Source of the DNA: Neurospora tetrasperma FGSC 2508
Taxonomy: Eukaryota > Ascomycota > Sordariomycetes > Sordariales > Sordariaceae
Assembly: GCF_000213175.1 (NCBI RefSeq)
Contig: NW_009799100.1
Location: forward strand, 3,607,762-3,671,761
Length of the DNA stretch: 64,000 nucleotides
Reading direction: 5' to 3'
A program made the translations under genes and the position numbers. This document shows positions 35,340-47,471 of the stretch, one piece after another. Each line of letters starts with the position of its first letter. The stretch's first letter is position 1. The notes beneath the pieces are model-generated. The model made no database searches. It worked only from the letters and a program-made list of their open reading frames with translations, and was not told the origin of the DNA.

Positions 35340-36081
35340 GCAGTAGCCTGTTTTCTTTCTTTTTTCTTTCTTTGGCTGGCCGGCTGGCTGGCATGGTTGC
35401 TTTGATGATCTCTTTGATATAGTGGGCTAGGTGGCTAGCCCCCCAAAAGCAACCTTTCGCTTCTTTACCGTCCTTTATGATTTGACACAGTTTATCTTCA
35501 CTTCTTCTATCTTTTGCATTTTGGACTAGGGAAACTTTCTTTTATTTCGGCTGGGGTTGCTGGTATAAACACTTGAAAGACTTGAAAGATGAGCTTGAGG
35601 TACTTGCCTCTTGGCTCAGCTGACATTGCATGTTCAATCTATTTTTGGACACGGGATAGATGGAACAAAAACGTCTGGGTAGAAGGAAATGTTATAAGAC
35701 AAACGGCATGAATGATTCAATGCTGCCCATTTGGGCATCTTGTTGGGGCATCTTGTTGAAAAAATGAAAGCTATTTCTCTAATCTGTCTCTTCCCATATC
35801 TTGATGCATGAATCTACAACGCTGTTTCTGACAACGTCTAGACGAGGTGATGCAATGATGACCACGTATGACCCGCTTCCTCTCTCTATATGCTAGTAGC
35901 TGTGTAAAGTTGCAGCCCGCCATAATCTGACACATTAACCTCCAGTGTCGTGAAACACAAGATCAAGACTACCAAACAACCCGCACAAATACAAAGTTAA
36001 GCCAGCTATCCGGGTGCTCCTCTATCCATTGAGCCACCATAAATCTTTCCTCATGAGACTCCACAGTCCTTATTCCAGAGA
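35340..36081. other. Intergenic, between convergent genes
   Basis: Presumed 3' ends of the LPMO gene and the SNF2 gene. A short minus-strand stretch near 36003-36043 resembles the D-arm half of a tRNA (GTGGCTCAATGGATAGAG) but no T-arm or B box follows, so I do not call a tRNA. Confidence 0.55.
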
Positions 36082-39000
36082 CTAAGAAAGCAGCTTCATA
36101 ATATCAGCCATCCTCGTCTCCTTGACCTTCTTCTTACCATCTTGCTTTTCCTGGAAAGCCTTGCCAACCAACTCTCTCTTCTCCTTCTGAATATCAAGCA
36201 CACGTTCTTCAATTGAATTGTCCATTACCAGCCTCCACACTGTCGTCGGCCTGGTTTGACCAAGCCGATGGACTCGGTCGACAGCTTGATCCTCGATGGC
36301 TGGTGCCCACCAGCTGTCAGCAAGAATGACAGTGTCAGCTGAAACCAAATTCAAGCCCACGCTGCACACGCCCAAGCTAGCGAGCAAGATACGCGTGTTG
36401 GGGTCGTAGTCTAGGGCGCGGATGGCGGCGTCGCGCTGGGCGGCGTTCATGCTGCCGTCGATCCGGGTGTAAGTGTACCCGGCTTCGTCTAGCTGGTGTT
36501 GGATGATGGTGAGGAAGGAGGTCCATTGACTGAAGATAATAATTTTGGAACCCTCCTTATCCAGGGTGCCTTTGACAAGCGCCAACACAGCTTCGGTCTT
36601 GGAGCTCTTGGTCTCAGATTCAAGTTCCTCTTCGTCCTGAGTGGCCGAGTGCTCGGGCGCTGGTTCAAGAAGTTTGTCTTCCGAGAGGGGAGCGCGGCAC
36701 ATGGGGCACTTTTGCTGCACTTCAATGACCTTGTCAATACAACCTCGACAAAAGACGTGCTTGCAATGTGTGATGATCGGGTTGCTCAGCGGGTCAATGC
36801 AGATAGGACACTCTTCTTGACTCTCGATGTAGAGTTGAAGTGCCTGTTGCAGAATGGCGCGGTTTTCATCGGTGAGATCAACCACATCTTTGTCTGCGAG
36901 AAGCTCGAGAACTTCTGTGATGCGCTTCTTGCACAACACCCAGTGATTGCAACTAGAGTCTGGTTAGCATCTTCACTGTGCTCAACACCTTGGGATACCT
37001 ACGTTTGTCGAAGCCTTAGCAGTCTCTCCAGGACACCCTGAAATTGTCCCTGTGAGCGCTTCGACTGCGTCCGGTAGTTTTCCAGAACGCCCTGTGCCTC
37101 AGACCTGATTCATGTGTTAGCTCACTAGCATTGTGAAGATTAGAAGATGTGGAGGAGCTTACAGTAAAGCATCGTACTTCTTCTGCTCATCGGGCCAGAA
37201 GGTGATGCGAGAAATATGTTCTGTCTTCTCCGGAAGCTTCAAATCAACAAACTTCATATCCTTCTTTCTGCGAATGCAGAGATCTTTCATTAAACTTTTC
37301 AACAGAGCTTCACCCTTGGGCTCCCCGTTGGCAAGTGGCCTTGTGAGAACAGTGTTGAAGATTTCTGACTGTTCAATTCCGCCTGTTATGCGGAGAAACT
37401 TGAGTAACGAATGGAGATCACGAATCGTGTTGATTCTACGTAGAGAGTCTTGTCAGTACTGCACGTAAACATTGTTGATTGTCCAACTCACATTGGCGTT
37501 CCGCTAAGTACCCATCTGGACTTGGCTTCCAATTTGCAAGCATTCTGAGCTACTTGGGCTTTGGCATTACGAATGCTATATCACTTTTGTTAGCATTGTA
37601 CGTAGGGTACCCAGACCATGCATTGTTTGACCCACCTGTGTCCTTCGTCAAGAACCACTCTTCTCCAGCGAGTCTTTACTAGAGCGTCATCGGACAAGGT
37701 TCCGTAGCTGGTAATCACCACATTTTGGTCTTGGAGCGTTTTGGCAAATTCTTTGCGTTTACTTCCATGATATATGACGATCTTTGGCTGATGTTCCTCG
37801 TGAACATGGCGTCTGATCTGCTGCTTCCAGTTGCTCATCACACCAACGGGGGCGACGATGAGGGTAGGGCCAGTACCCAGGCCTTCGGTCATGATGAGGC
37901 TGATGATCTGGATAGTTTTGCCGAGGCCCATGTCATCGGCACATATGGCGCCTGACATTAGCTGTGGGGGAGACTTGTTATAGAAGCCTGTTGCCATGTT
38001 GTAGTACCGGCCGTCGGCGGTATGCTGCCAGAGCTGTACTGAGTCGGTAGACCCCTTTGCAGGCATTGTAGGGTTCTCTTTAGAGATCATCCAAGCAAGG
38101 CCTTGAAGCTGATAGGGAAGCAACTTTGCGCGCAACTTTTCGGGCTGGGAAGCCATTGGAAGGTTGGCCAGGTCCTCCTCACTCATGGCGAGTGACTTGA
38201 TCATATCACCGCCGGAGCGGAAGTTAGTGACCTCGCTCATCTTGGCCAACTGTTCCATTGTAACTTGGGGCTCCGGCTCTTGCGTTTGGCTAGGGAAGCC
38301 ATAGGTACCATTGCCCCTGAGTTCAAGTGTCCGTTTCTTTCTCTGCTCCTCATTTGCTTTGCGTGTTTGGTTGAGTTGGGTGGCTTTGACGAGTTTGTCC
38401 TTTTTCAGCCGTTCCTCGAGCCTGGCTCGTTGAAGTGGCGCGCTCGTGCCATAGAAATAGAGTCGAACGGGGCAGTCGTAGAATTCTTTCTCTCCAGTAA
38501 GCATGCCCTCAACTACAAGGTCGCCGTTGTCCTGGATTGGATTAGAAATGGAAATGGCTGAAGTGAATCGAGGGGTATACATACCATGTAAGGGGCTAGC
38601 TTAGCAGCAACGGTCCTCGGGATATGACCTATCTGTGTGCCCAACACGTTATCTACACGAATAGCATTGGGGTCGTACTGGTTCTGTGGTTCTCTCTTGC
38701 AGACAACCACTTCACCGGGAGAGGCTACGCCGTTGTAGTATCGCACACCGACAATCTTGCCATCTATCTTGAATTAGCGTGGGAAGTAGGCAGCAGTCGG
38801 AGGTATGGTATACGAACCGAAATGTCCATAGAATTCGAGGACAGGGCCAGGATCGGCCTGGGTAAGGTCAATGACCTCGGCTTCATCGTCCGACTCGAGT
38901 ATGTCGGGCTGGGTGCTGAGCCAGTTCAGGGTGTCATGGATGGCCTGCACATGTTCCGGAGGACGATGCTGCGAGCTCGGAGTTGCTTGGCTGCTACGTG

Positions 39001-39265
39001 CTGAGAGAGTGCTTGTTGCTCCCTGGGTGTTGTGCCTGCTCTGGGCACCCTGTGTGCCTGGTGGCGTTTGCCAAGGTAGTTGCCGTCGTCCGGAGCTTGT
39101 TTGGCTCGACGAAGAGAGGCCATTGGTGCTGGTAGACTGTGGGACATACTGTGATTGAGAGGGCCCCGAGGACGAGCTATCAGCGTTCAATCGACGGCGA
39201 CGTGCTTCATCTCGGCGATCGGAAGCAGCCGCTCCGACGCCAGAAGTGTAGGGCCGCTTTGGCAT
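36082..39265 (-). CDS. HIRAN-SNF2-RING ATPase (Rad5/HLTF type)
   Basis: Seven exons, 39265-38818, 38763-38585, 38531-37636, 37575-37492, 37435-37163, 37104-37003 and 36952-36082, give 950 residues. Order: disordered Ser/Gln-rich N-terminus (1-130); HIRAN domain about 145-245 (GVRYYNG, REPQNQYDPNAIRV, IGHIPR), which binds DNA 3' ends in HLTF; SNF2 ATPase with Walker A GLGKT at 411-415 and DEGH box at 504-507; SGTPI; a RING finger of C3HC4 type with C710, C713, C725, H727, C730, C733, C744 and C747 inserted before the second RecA lobe; and QAVDRVHRLGQ in the helicase C lobe. This architecture is that of Rad5/HLTF, ubiquitin ligases and translocases for post-replication repair and fork remodelling in the nucleus. 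The DEGH in place of DEAH is also found in other family members. It may be a paralogue rather than the main Rad5 orthologue. Confidence 0.94.
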
Positions 39266-40503
39266 TGTTGCTCAAGGTTGGCAGGATACGTATCGAAATG
39301 CCTTTGAGGATACCAGAATGTTGTGGTTTCCACTTGTGGAAGGAAAGTTCCGATAAAGAAGAGAAAATTCGAGCCCCTCCTTCTACACTTTTCCAAACTC
39401 GCAGACGCAACACAACTAAAAGTTGGAGAATGGGTTAGGTTGGAAATCAACCCTTACCTTCACATGTCGGTGCGAGTCGGAGGTTCGAGACACCGATGGA
39501 TTTCCCCACACGGGAGAGAACGAACGCGGAATCCTTGTCGCTGTAATGCGAACTCACGTGATGCACCATAGGATTGTGTGCCTTCCATTCGGTCAAGGGG
39601 GTGATGAGATAAGAGACTAATAAAGTAGGGAATGACGTCACTCCCAAGTGGTTGAATAACTTCTGTCCTCAGTTGTTGACGAAGAGCAAACTCGGGGAGA
39701 TTTTGGAACTAAACTTTTGATTAAAAGATATTCGGAAGGTTTTAGGGATGGAATAACTTGAGGTATAATATGAGACATGCCATTGGGCGCATACGCAACT
39801 CAAAGGAAGGACATACAGTCTGATGCTGGTTTGTTTGTCAGCTTTCCATGGCACGCAACATACTCGAAGTACTATACCATACTCTGTACACTAGACGAAA
39901 TCTATCCCGAACAGTCCCAAACCTCGCGAGGACAAATCAGAATAGCTAACACCAATAATAAAAGGTATTAGTCGGAATTGATATGGCCTTTTAACATCAG
40001 AAATAGCATATCCAAGATGGGATCACGCATTAGTTAGCTACGAAAACGCATACGAGAGTTGACACGAGGTCTCGAACTAACAACCAAACCAGTACTGGAC
40101 TGTACAAGATAAGCAGTTATCCACAGAGTGAAGAACACGATAATATAAAAGGGCACGACGACAAACGTGATGTTACACGTAGCATGTTTCTTTGAAGATA
40201 TATATACTGTCATAGGACTCCGTGTTCCTGATCATTACGCTGTGTCCAGAGAAGAGCAGAAGCATATCAGACTTTACCAACTCGTAAACGTACAATACAT
40301 CATGATGAAAGTGTACAATAGAACCAAAGAACTTCCAGCATCATGACCACATTGAAACCTCTCGATACAGTGAGCAGCTTTCCATGCGCTGCATATCACA
40401 GCGAACTTGAGAACGTGTGCCATCCACCGATACCAAGACCATCATATCCGTCATATACACATTGATGCGCCCCGAACGCCGCCGAGAAAAAAAAAAGAAG
40501 AAA

Positions 40504-40535
<32 letters not shown>

Positions 40536-40758
40536 AAAAAAAAAGGCAACGCGTATATCAGGATCGTTTCTAACCGTCACTGTGAAGATGGAACAAAGCG
40601 CAATTGTTAGCCTCCATTGACTCTCTCGCGGGTGTGAAATGTTCGTTGTTGATAATTGTCATAAGGGGGGAAGAACTTGGACTCGAGCACAAAACCCAAG
40701 CCACCCACACAACTGAAAGAAGGGAATATTAAGAAAGGGAAAAAGAAAAGGGATTCAC
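39266..40758. other. Intergenic, AT-richer
   Basis: No gene recognised. Contains the promoter side of the SNF2 gene and, from about 39650, a stretch richer in A and T with stop codons in all frames. A-rich tracts fill 40487-40545. Confidence 0.55.
40487..40545. repeat. Compound poly(A) tract
   Basis: 59 nt of almost pure A broken by three or four G. It lies about 215 nt downstream of the stop of the minus-strand gene at 40759, where it reads as a T tract in the 3' flank. I found no target-site duplication or upstream element body to suggest a retroposon tail. Confidence 0.85.
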
Positions 40759-41520
40759 CTACAGCAGGGCCAGCGTTAAATCACCATGAATGTGTGCCTT
40801 CAACTCGATTTCCACCTCTAAATTGAGGTCTAATCTCAGCCTGAGTGGGTTCTTGCCTCCATTGCCACCGCCGCCTTGCTGCATCTGCTGTTGTTGTTGT
40901 TGTTGCTGCATCAACATCATCTGGTTTTGCTGTTTCTGCTGCTGCAGCGCTTGCCTCTGGCGGTACGACTTTGGCTCTTCTTCTTCGGAATCCTCTTGGT
41001 CGGCGAAGCGGGGACGGCGACGGCGACGAGGCCTTTCAGCGACCTCCTGGTTGCGGTTCTTCTTCTTCCTCTTGTTTTCGTCGCGCATGAACTTGGGCTG
41101 CGGAGCTTCCTCGTCCTTGGGCGTGGAAGGCTGAGATTCCGAGGAAGACTCTTCAATGGTAGCGGCGTGCTTTTTAGCCCTGCCACCTGCTTTCTCTTCC
41201 TCTTCCTCTTCCTCTGCCTCGGAATCGTTTTCAGACCTGTCGTCGTCATCATCATCATCATCATCTTTCTGTTCGTTATTATCCCTCTCATTGTTATCGT
41301 CGTTCTGCTTCTCATCATCGTCGTTGTCATTCTTTTTGACGTTGCTGATCTCTGGATTGGGACCCGTTGTTCCATCCTGGGTTTGTTCCGTGTGTTCATC
41401 CTTCTTCTCCGCAGCTTCTGGCTTTGGGGCCTGGTCGTTGTTGTTTGGTGTCTGGGCGATGTTAGTTGCCAGCGTCGACCTCAAACCGGGAATACACTCA
41501 CAGGATCCATCTTCTTTCCT
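40759..41520 (-). CDS. Protein A: acidic/Q-rich protein with shared C-terminal motif
   Basis: Two exons, 41520-41512 and 41451-40759, give 233 residues; the first exon encodes only MDP before a 60-nt intron with donor GTGAGT. Most of the chain is disordered: runs of Asp and Glu in the middle, a basic segment (RPRRRRRPRF), a polyglutamine run and a Gly-rich hinge. The final 30 residues (204-233) are ordered-looking, with alternating charged and hydrophobic residues, and contain LRLRLDLNL, VEIELKA and IHGDLTLALL. The same motif ends protein C at 44263, with 24 of 30 positions identical. I know this tail from other fungal proteins of unknown function, but not a role for it. Divergent from gene B. 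Expected intracellular, since no signal peptide is visible. Confidence 0.8.
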   Translation of the reverse strand, partial: RKEDGSCECIPGLRSTLATNIAQTPNNNDQAPKPEAAEKKDEHTEQTQDGTTGPNPEISNVKKNDNDDDEKQNDDNNERDNNEQKDDDDDDDDDRSENDSEAEEEEEEEKAGGRAKKHAATIEESSSESQPSTPKDEEAPQPKFMRDENKRKKKNRNQEVAERPRRRRRPRFADQEDSEEEEPKSYRQRQALQQQKQQNQMMLMQQQQQQQQMQQGGGGNGGKNPLRLRLDLNLEVEIELKAHIHGDLTLALL

Positions 41521-42525
41521 GGTAATGTGTAGAGGTATTTCCTGCGCAAGGTTGCTATGGTGTCACAAAGACAGATGGGAAAGGAAAGAGAGATGTTTTG
41601 ACTTTACAAATGAGTTTCTAGAGAACAGCTAGAACAGGAGACCAAAGAGTAGGTATTGAAAAGGTTAATACAGGTTTAAAGGACAGGACGCATATTTGGT
41701 ATCCAACCTTGCCAATAATTCCGGATAGAGGTAATGTGCACAAGGCAGCCCAAGATCATCAACAGGGTCACAGCGCGAAAGAACGGAGCAAAAGTCGAGG
41801 ACCCTGATGCAATCAACTCATGTCATCATACCTTGAAGACTGAAACAGAAACACATGGCTTCCCACCATGAGACCACCACATGCAGGTAGGTAGCTCTCC
41901 ATCCACTAATCCACTGCGCGACGAAGCTGACCTACCCCAGTTCCCCCAGAGTGACGACATGGGGAGCCGTTTCCCAAGACCTAAAGGATGTAATGCCATC
42001 CCAAAAAAAAACGGAGCATAATACCCGTTCTCTTGCATAAACCACACGCCCACCTGCTGCGTGTCTGATAAAGCCCTTGCACATCAGACGAAGTCGTCGC
42101 ATTAGGTTCTGTCGCGGGGATAAGCGAGCTATGACGTCGAACCGACCTAAAGAGCGGATCTTATTTGGAGATCAAGCTTTTGGAGGGTGGGATCGCGAAC
42201 GTTACGTGCATTGAGATGACATCGAGGCGACAGGGGGACGGGGGGTGTGGATACAACATAACAGCTACAGCTACAGCTAGGGACGCATCGCCAGGCACGA
42301 AACAGTTTGTTTCAAGAAGAGAAAGAAACGGATGCACGCTAACTGTGGGTAATTATAGTATATCATGGTGTCTCTAAGTGGAAGGAAGCACCTGGTAAAA
42401 CTACATACGGTACCCAAAACATTCAACCAAAGCGAACTACTACCACATTTTTTGTTCCAAGACCCAAGAGACACTCGTTGTTGACAACTCGATCAAGTAA
42501 ACCCCAGCTACGGAATCAAGGAGAC
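41521..42525. promoter_or_regulatory. Shared divergent promoter of genes A and B
   Basis: About 1 kb separates the start codons of genes A (-) and B (+), so both promoters lie here. GGTAGGTAG occurs near 41885. No specific factor site can be assigned. Confidence 0.45.
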
Positions 42526-43546
42526 ATGGTTATCGGCCTTCTGATCATTGCGGGAATTCCCACAACAATAGGCGTCTGCGAAGCCTTGAGTGCGCAGAAA
42601 AAAGCCAATAACGCATCTAAAGAGAAAGCCAAGTTCCAGTTGACAGCCTCTATATCCCTCGATGGAGGACCGTCGGAAGAGTGTTTTTGTGTGTTGAGAG
42701 ATGGAAGAGTAAGTTTGGTTTCCATTACCATTCAGCTGTCATCCAGACTTCAGATGGAGAAGCGATGAATGACATCAGCCCCCCCCCCCCATTTCCTGCA
42801 CCCCCCACCATATGATAATACCCTTTGGCTTACACGTCTGACAGTTATGGATCGACCATCCCGACTATCCCATGCCAGGCCATAGGTTTATGGGGTACTA
42901 CTTCACATACCCCTCTGAAGAGAAGCACCTGGGCATGGTGAGCACGATAGCAGACGATCCGCCCATGCTAAACTGGATTTATTGCGATAAGGACACTGGC
43001 ATGGTTAATCACGGCGGCCGTCAAGCTACCATTGGGCATACCATCGGTCCTTGGTACTGGAGCGATGACGAGACGTGGCTGACGCTCGAAGGGGACACCT
43101 TACAGTTTGTTGCTGTTCAAGACGAGGAAACCCAGAGATGGTGCGTTTACTGGGACAAGGATAGGAAGATCAGGGGATCAAGCGGTAGTTATGCTGGAGA
43201 GGAAGAGTATTCAGACGAGGAATCAGAGGGAGAATCGGAAGAGTCAGAAGCGGAAGATGATTCTGAGTTCAGCGGCAGTGAAACCGGGGAACCAAGAAAG
43301 CCCATAAAGACATTTGAAAAGGAACCCAAAAAGGAAGCTGGGAAGAACGAAGGCCAGCAAACCGGAGGTGGAGACACCGAGGGGAAGAAGACAGAGGTGA
43401 AAACGGAGGACAAGCAGGATGATGGTGGGGAAGCTCCTCCTGCTCTGCCGCAAGTACAGAAGCCTGTGAAATGGGTTCCGATCCTGCTGCGTCGTCGAAT
43501 GCAGTTGGGGATGGAAAGCCGATACGTCAAGGGCGCCAATGGCTAG
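42526..43546 (+). CDS. Protein B: conserved fungal protein with N-terminal hydrophobic anchor
   Basis: Exons 42526-42708 and 42845-43546 give 294 residues. The N-terminus (MVIGLLIIAGIPTTIGV) is hydrophobic, then the chain continues as EALSAQKKANNASKEKAKF, a conserved basic segment. A globular domain of about 130 residues follows, with CFCVLRDG, LWIDHPDYPMPGH, GYYFTYPSE, PPMLNWIYCDKDT, GPWYWSDDE and WCVYWDKD. I recognise this as a widespread Pezizomycotina family without assigned function. The C-terminal third is acidic and disordered (EEEYSDEESEGESEES and on), ending in a basic segment. The start is at ATG 42526; the in-frame codons before it lack ATG. The 136-nt intron contains a run of 12 C (42779-42790). 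A role at a membrane surface is inferred from the N-terminus only. Confidence 0.82.
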
Positions 43547-44262
43547 GAACATAAACGTATTGGTATGGATCATGCAGGGATAATACAAGAATTGTAATGT
43601 GATGAGATGGTGGGCTCACTGCATAAGATCGCGATATCATGGAATGAAGGGTACCTAGCGGTGATAGGGCCCGGAAATTGTCATCAATGCTGATATTAAT
43701 CGGGTTTTTGACGACCAGGGTGGCTTGGCCCGGTCTTGTCACATTTATGCAACCCTGATAGCAAGAAAACGAAAACTGGATTCTAACTCGGTCCTGTCTC
43801 CGCTGATGTTCACCTCATGGCTAAGAAGCCGACCAACTAGGAGAGAGAAGGGGGGGATGGCTGCACAAGGCACCCAACAGCCGACTTGAACAGCACAAAT
43901 GATGGGAAATTCCTGGCGCATACTACATGCAGTTCCGTATGGTGGACTTGCATAGCATAGGCATGCGTGACGGGAATGGGGTGTTGCAACGTCCTCGCCA
44001 CTAAACAGGAGGTAGCCTCACCGGACAACGGGATCTCGATGACTTCATTGTTGAAGCTCGGTTCCCATGGGCCCTGTGTTAGTTTTACCACTCTTTGGAC
44101 CACACCTCAAGATACCTTATTTTAAATAAAGGCTTGCTCCTTTTTCAGTATTTGAGACGTTCCGAGAAAGTTCATAATTTTTTCTTGAAAAGACAACAGT
44201 TCTTGACACCGACCAAATTTCGTACTCTTTCTTCGGATCTACATCTACCAAACACCGCCAAC
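43547..44262. other. Intergenic
   Basis: Short spacer between genes B and C on the same strand: 3' flank of B and promoter and leader of C. No further feature seen. Confidence 0.6.
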
Positions 44263-44637
44263 ATGTCCACCCAAAGCGGCTCTGACACGAGCAAGAAGTC
44301 TAAGCGTCAGCCAAAGAAGCAGGCGCAAACCTACGAATCCGAGTCCGAATCCGAGGACTACGCCCCCCCTCCCCGGCGTAAGCGCGGCAAGAAGCAGGGC
44401 CCTCTCGACTCGCTCGCCCTCGACAACGTTAATAACACGGTCGGCGGTCTCACCCAAGGCGTTACGGGCGCGTTGGGTGGCGTCGCGGGCGGTGCTGTCC
44501 AGAATCACCAACAAGGTGGTGGTGGTGGTGGTGGTGGGAAGTCCGACACCTTGAGGCTTAGACTCGACCTCAATCTCGACGTTGAAATAACGCTCAAAGC
44601 AAAGATCCATGGGGACCTGGAGCTGGCTCTGTTGTGA
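44263..44637 (+). CDS. Protein C: short paralogue sharing the C-terminal motif of A
   Basis: Single exon, 124 residues. The order is: Ser/Lys-rich start; an acidic patch (YESESESEDY); a basic patch (RRKRGKK) that could act as a nuclear signal; a small-residue stretch that alternates G, V and L (GGLTQGVTGALGGVAGG) and may be an amphipathic helix; a run of eight Gly encoded by GGT repeats; then the 30-residue tail at 95-124 with LRLRLDLNL, VEITLKA and IHGDLELALL. The tail matches that of protein A in 24 of 30 positions and in both proteins ends exactly at the C-terminus. Outside the tail the two proteins are not alignable. Function unknown. Confidence 0.82.
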   Translation: MSTQSGSDTSKKSKRQPKKQAQTYESESESEDYAPPPRRKRGKKQGPLDSLALDNVNNTVGGLTQGVTGALGGVAGGAVQNHQQGGGGGGGGKSDTLRLRLDLNLDVEITLKAKIHGDLELALL

Positions 44638-47471
44638 GTATCTGGTCTTCTTTCATTGTCTTCGTGCTCTTTTCCGTGGTGTTGCAATTCTGCGAATAAC
44701 TTCAACCCCCCCCACACCCCACCCCACCCACCCATTTGGCTTTTGACCTGCACAGAAAGAACACCTCTTGGCTTTTGGATGACAGCGATGAGAGAGTTCG
44801 TTTCAGGCATGTTGCTTTTGTTGCGTGCGTTGAAACTTTTCCCTCCATCTGCGATTTCCAAATGACCAACGCCAGGGGATTATTCTCAGTCTTTGATCAC
44901 GTCACCCTCTACCTACCTACCTCTACCTATCCATGAAACCGTTCAACCCCTGTTTCTTGCCTTGGGCTAAAGGTCGATGTAGAGAAACTTGAGTTCATGT
45001 CTTGAAAGGGGCGCCTCAACCCCGCCAAACAAGACACAGAACTGGTTCACGCGCAGAACCAAAACCCAGACATCACTTTGTCTTCTGTTGTACGATTATG
45101 GCGCCCGAATGAAAGGAGAAGGAGAAGGAGAAGGACGGGAGTGTCCTGCATGGCGCAACTTTCATCAACACCGTTCGACGCCAAGAAGCAAGAGAAAGCA
45201 GAAAATGGTTACTGAAACATGGGACTAATTCTTTAGGAACTGAAGCAACTAGTTTCCCCCGGTCCAGTACCCTGCCGTTCCCCGTTTGAAATGGCGGCAG
45301 CGGAAAAAGCTTCTTTTGATTGGGAATAGGTGGAGTTTTTCGGATTGGATTGGAATCAGAATTGGGATACGGATTCGGCTTAAGATTGGTAATGATCATG
45401 AAGAGTTCATGAAAGGGAAAGACGGGACAGAGAAGGAAGTTCTTTGCTTCTTCTCACACATTGTCAAAGGAGTTTAACGGCATTCTGTGGTTCTGGTTTC
45501 GATTCTTTGGGGGCTGTACAATTTTATGATTCTTCTCTTCAAGCGCTATACATAATGCCTACCTATAAGTTGCGGGAGTTTGATTGAACTTGGAACATAG
45601 TATTCTGTCGTTCCGCTATCATGGCTGTTGCTGCTTTGTTGAGAGAGCGTTGTCCATCACGATAATTCTCCCACCTCCTGGTCGCCGAACGAGACATGAA
45701 TTTGACGCCCGATCACGTCAAGAACAATAGCCATTGTGCAACGCGATCCTGCTAATTCCGTGTAATCACAACTCAAGTCAGGGTGACGGATCTCTGAACC
45801 TCCCAGGCCAGCACCCGTGACATGGGAGGAATGCCACCGCTGCTGTGTCACCTAACCCGGCTCGTCCGAGACAAAATAAGTGAGACTAACCAACAGGCTA
45901 AGGTAAACCAGTCTACTACTACTCGTTGAGATTAAAGAAAAGGCCGTTGCAAAACTATGAGAGGGATTACAATAATTCGAAAAGACATCGGCTAGAGTCC
46001 TATTTGTATATTTTCATTTAGAAATTGCCTAGAACTTCAAACCAGAGGTGTTACAAAGACCTTGGATGCGTAGTAGGAGTATACCCAAGGTATAATGTCA
46101 AAGGTCTCGACTGTTTTGTCTACGACGAGCCCGGCCCGAAGGTGCGCCAAGACATCGTTGCACTAACACTTGGACTAAATCGAGGGAACCACGGGGCAGC
46201 AAGGACCCGCATCGACATTCCAACTGCCCGCTGCAGTTACCCATCCGACTTCTCACCTCCACTTGCTTCGTTGCCCTTTGTCTTGGTTTTTATTCTCCGC
46301 AAACCCTGAACGTCACATCGTGGGATCTGATCTCAGGATTTATTTCCCGAAGTGAAACCTTCCGGTCCTTGTTCTTCACTAGGGCGTTTCATCCAGGAGA
46401 ATGGAAGCGGCAGAAACCTGTTTCTTGCTGCTCGCCAAGGTGGGCCACAACACTATCTTCCGGACATCTACCTTCCGGGCATCGTGTTGATATCTGTTAA
46501 TCGCTGACTTTTGTCTATGGAACTCCAACAGTATCACGCGCTTGTCTAGTTGGTATAACGAAAGGAAACAAGATGTATCAGAGTAATTTCTCACAGTCAA
46601 GGCCCTGATCACATTGTGATTAGACCGAGCCGTCCCTGAATCAGGAAGAGAGATACACCTTCCAACGGGCACCTCACCAAGCACTAACACATTCGATCTG
46701 ACTGGCCAGCTGAATTATCTCCAAGGCGGAATCAGCTAGAAGATGTCCACACCAACCACTATCTACCTTGACAACAACAGTGGCATGTGATGTCATGATC
46801 TTGGTCAAGCAAGGCAGCGCGTCCTTCGTCTAACGCAACCATCGTACCATATACCCCTCCATCATGTCCCTTCGCATCCAAGGAACTATGGCATGTACGT
46901 TCATTCAGTCACAGACCTCTTCTCGCAGCCAACCTTTGAATTCGTACAGCCCAGTAGACGACGACGACACACAAATCAACGGACACGGACACCACGGACG
47001 GCGCGCGCACGTACAGTACGGTACACGTTTGGGCTGCTGCGCCTCACCATTTTTCGCTGCTTCACCGGCCTGCAGTCTTGACCCCTCTTCAAGTTCGAAG
47101 CCACCTTGCCATTGCCTTGTCACGTTTGGGTGCGGGCGCGGGCTTGGGCTTGGGCGTGGCTGACAGTGGTGACTAATTGCCTTTGTTGTTTTCGAAACTC
47201 GGACCGCTGGATGCTCTATCTGCTGCTGTTAATGCCCGTTACTACCGAGATACCCACATCCACACAAAATATACTACAAACCACGCACAACCACTAGCGG
47301 AAGAGGCGTGCCTAGCATCTACAACTGCCTTGGCCCACGACTTAATCCTGGTGGAGGTTTGCTTGTGCGGCAGCCCGCTTTGTAGATACCTCGTCCAGCT
47401 CGGAAAACAGTCTCCTAAACAAGCTGGCTTGGTCCAGGAAGAACAAGTTCCTAGGTCAGCTACACCGTAGC
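44638..47471. other. Intergenic, gene-poor
   Basis: About 2.8 kb with no convincing gene. It contains a CT-rich tract with TACC repeats near 44907-44930, a GAAGGA repeat near 45115-45135, and the presumed promoter of gene D from about 46800. Short frames at 45657-45851 (-) and 46379-46690 (-) show no recognisable domain. Confidence 0.55.

Noticed and set aside
36003-36043. tRNA-like D-arm sequence on the minus strand
   Set aside because: GTGGCTCAATGGATAGAG resembles an A box, but no anticodon loop with T33, no B box and no closing acceptor stem follow within 100 nt.
40487-40545. Poly(A) tract as a retroposon tail
   Set aside because: No element body, reverse transcriptase remnant or target-site duplication could be seen next to it.
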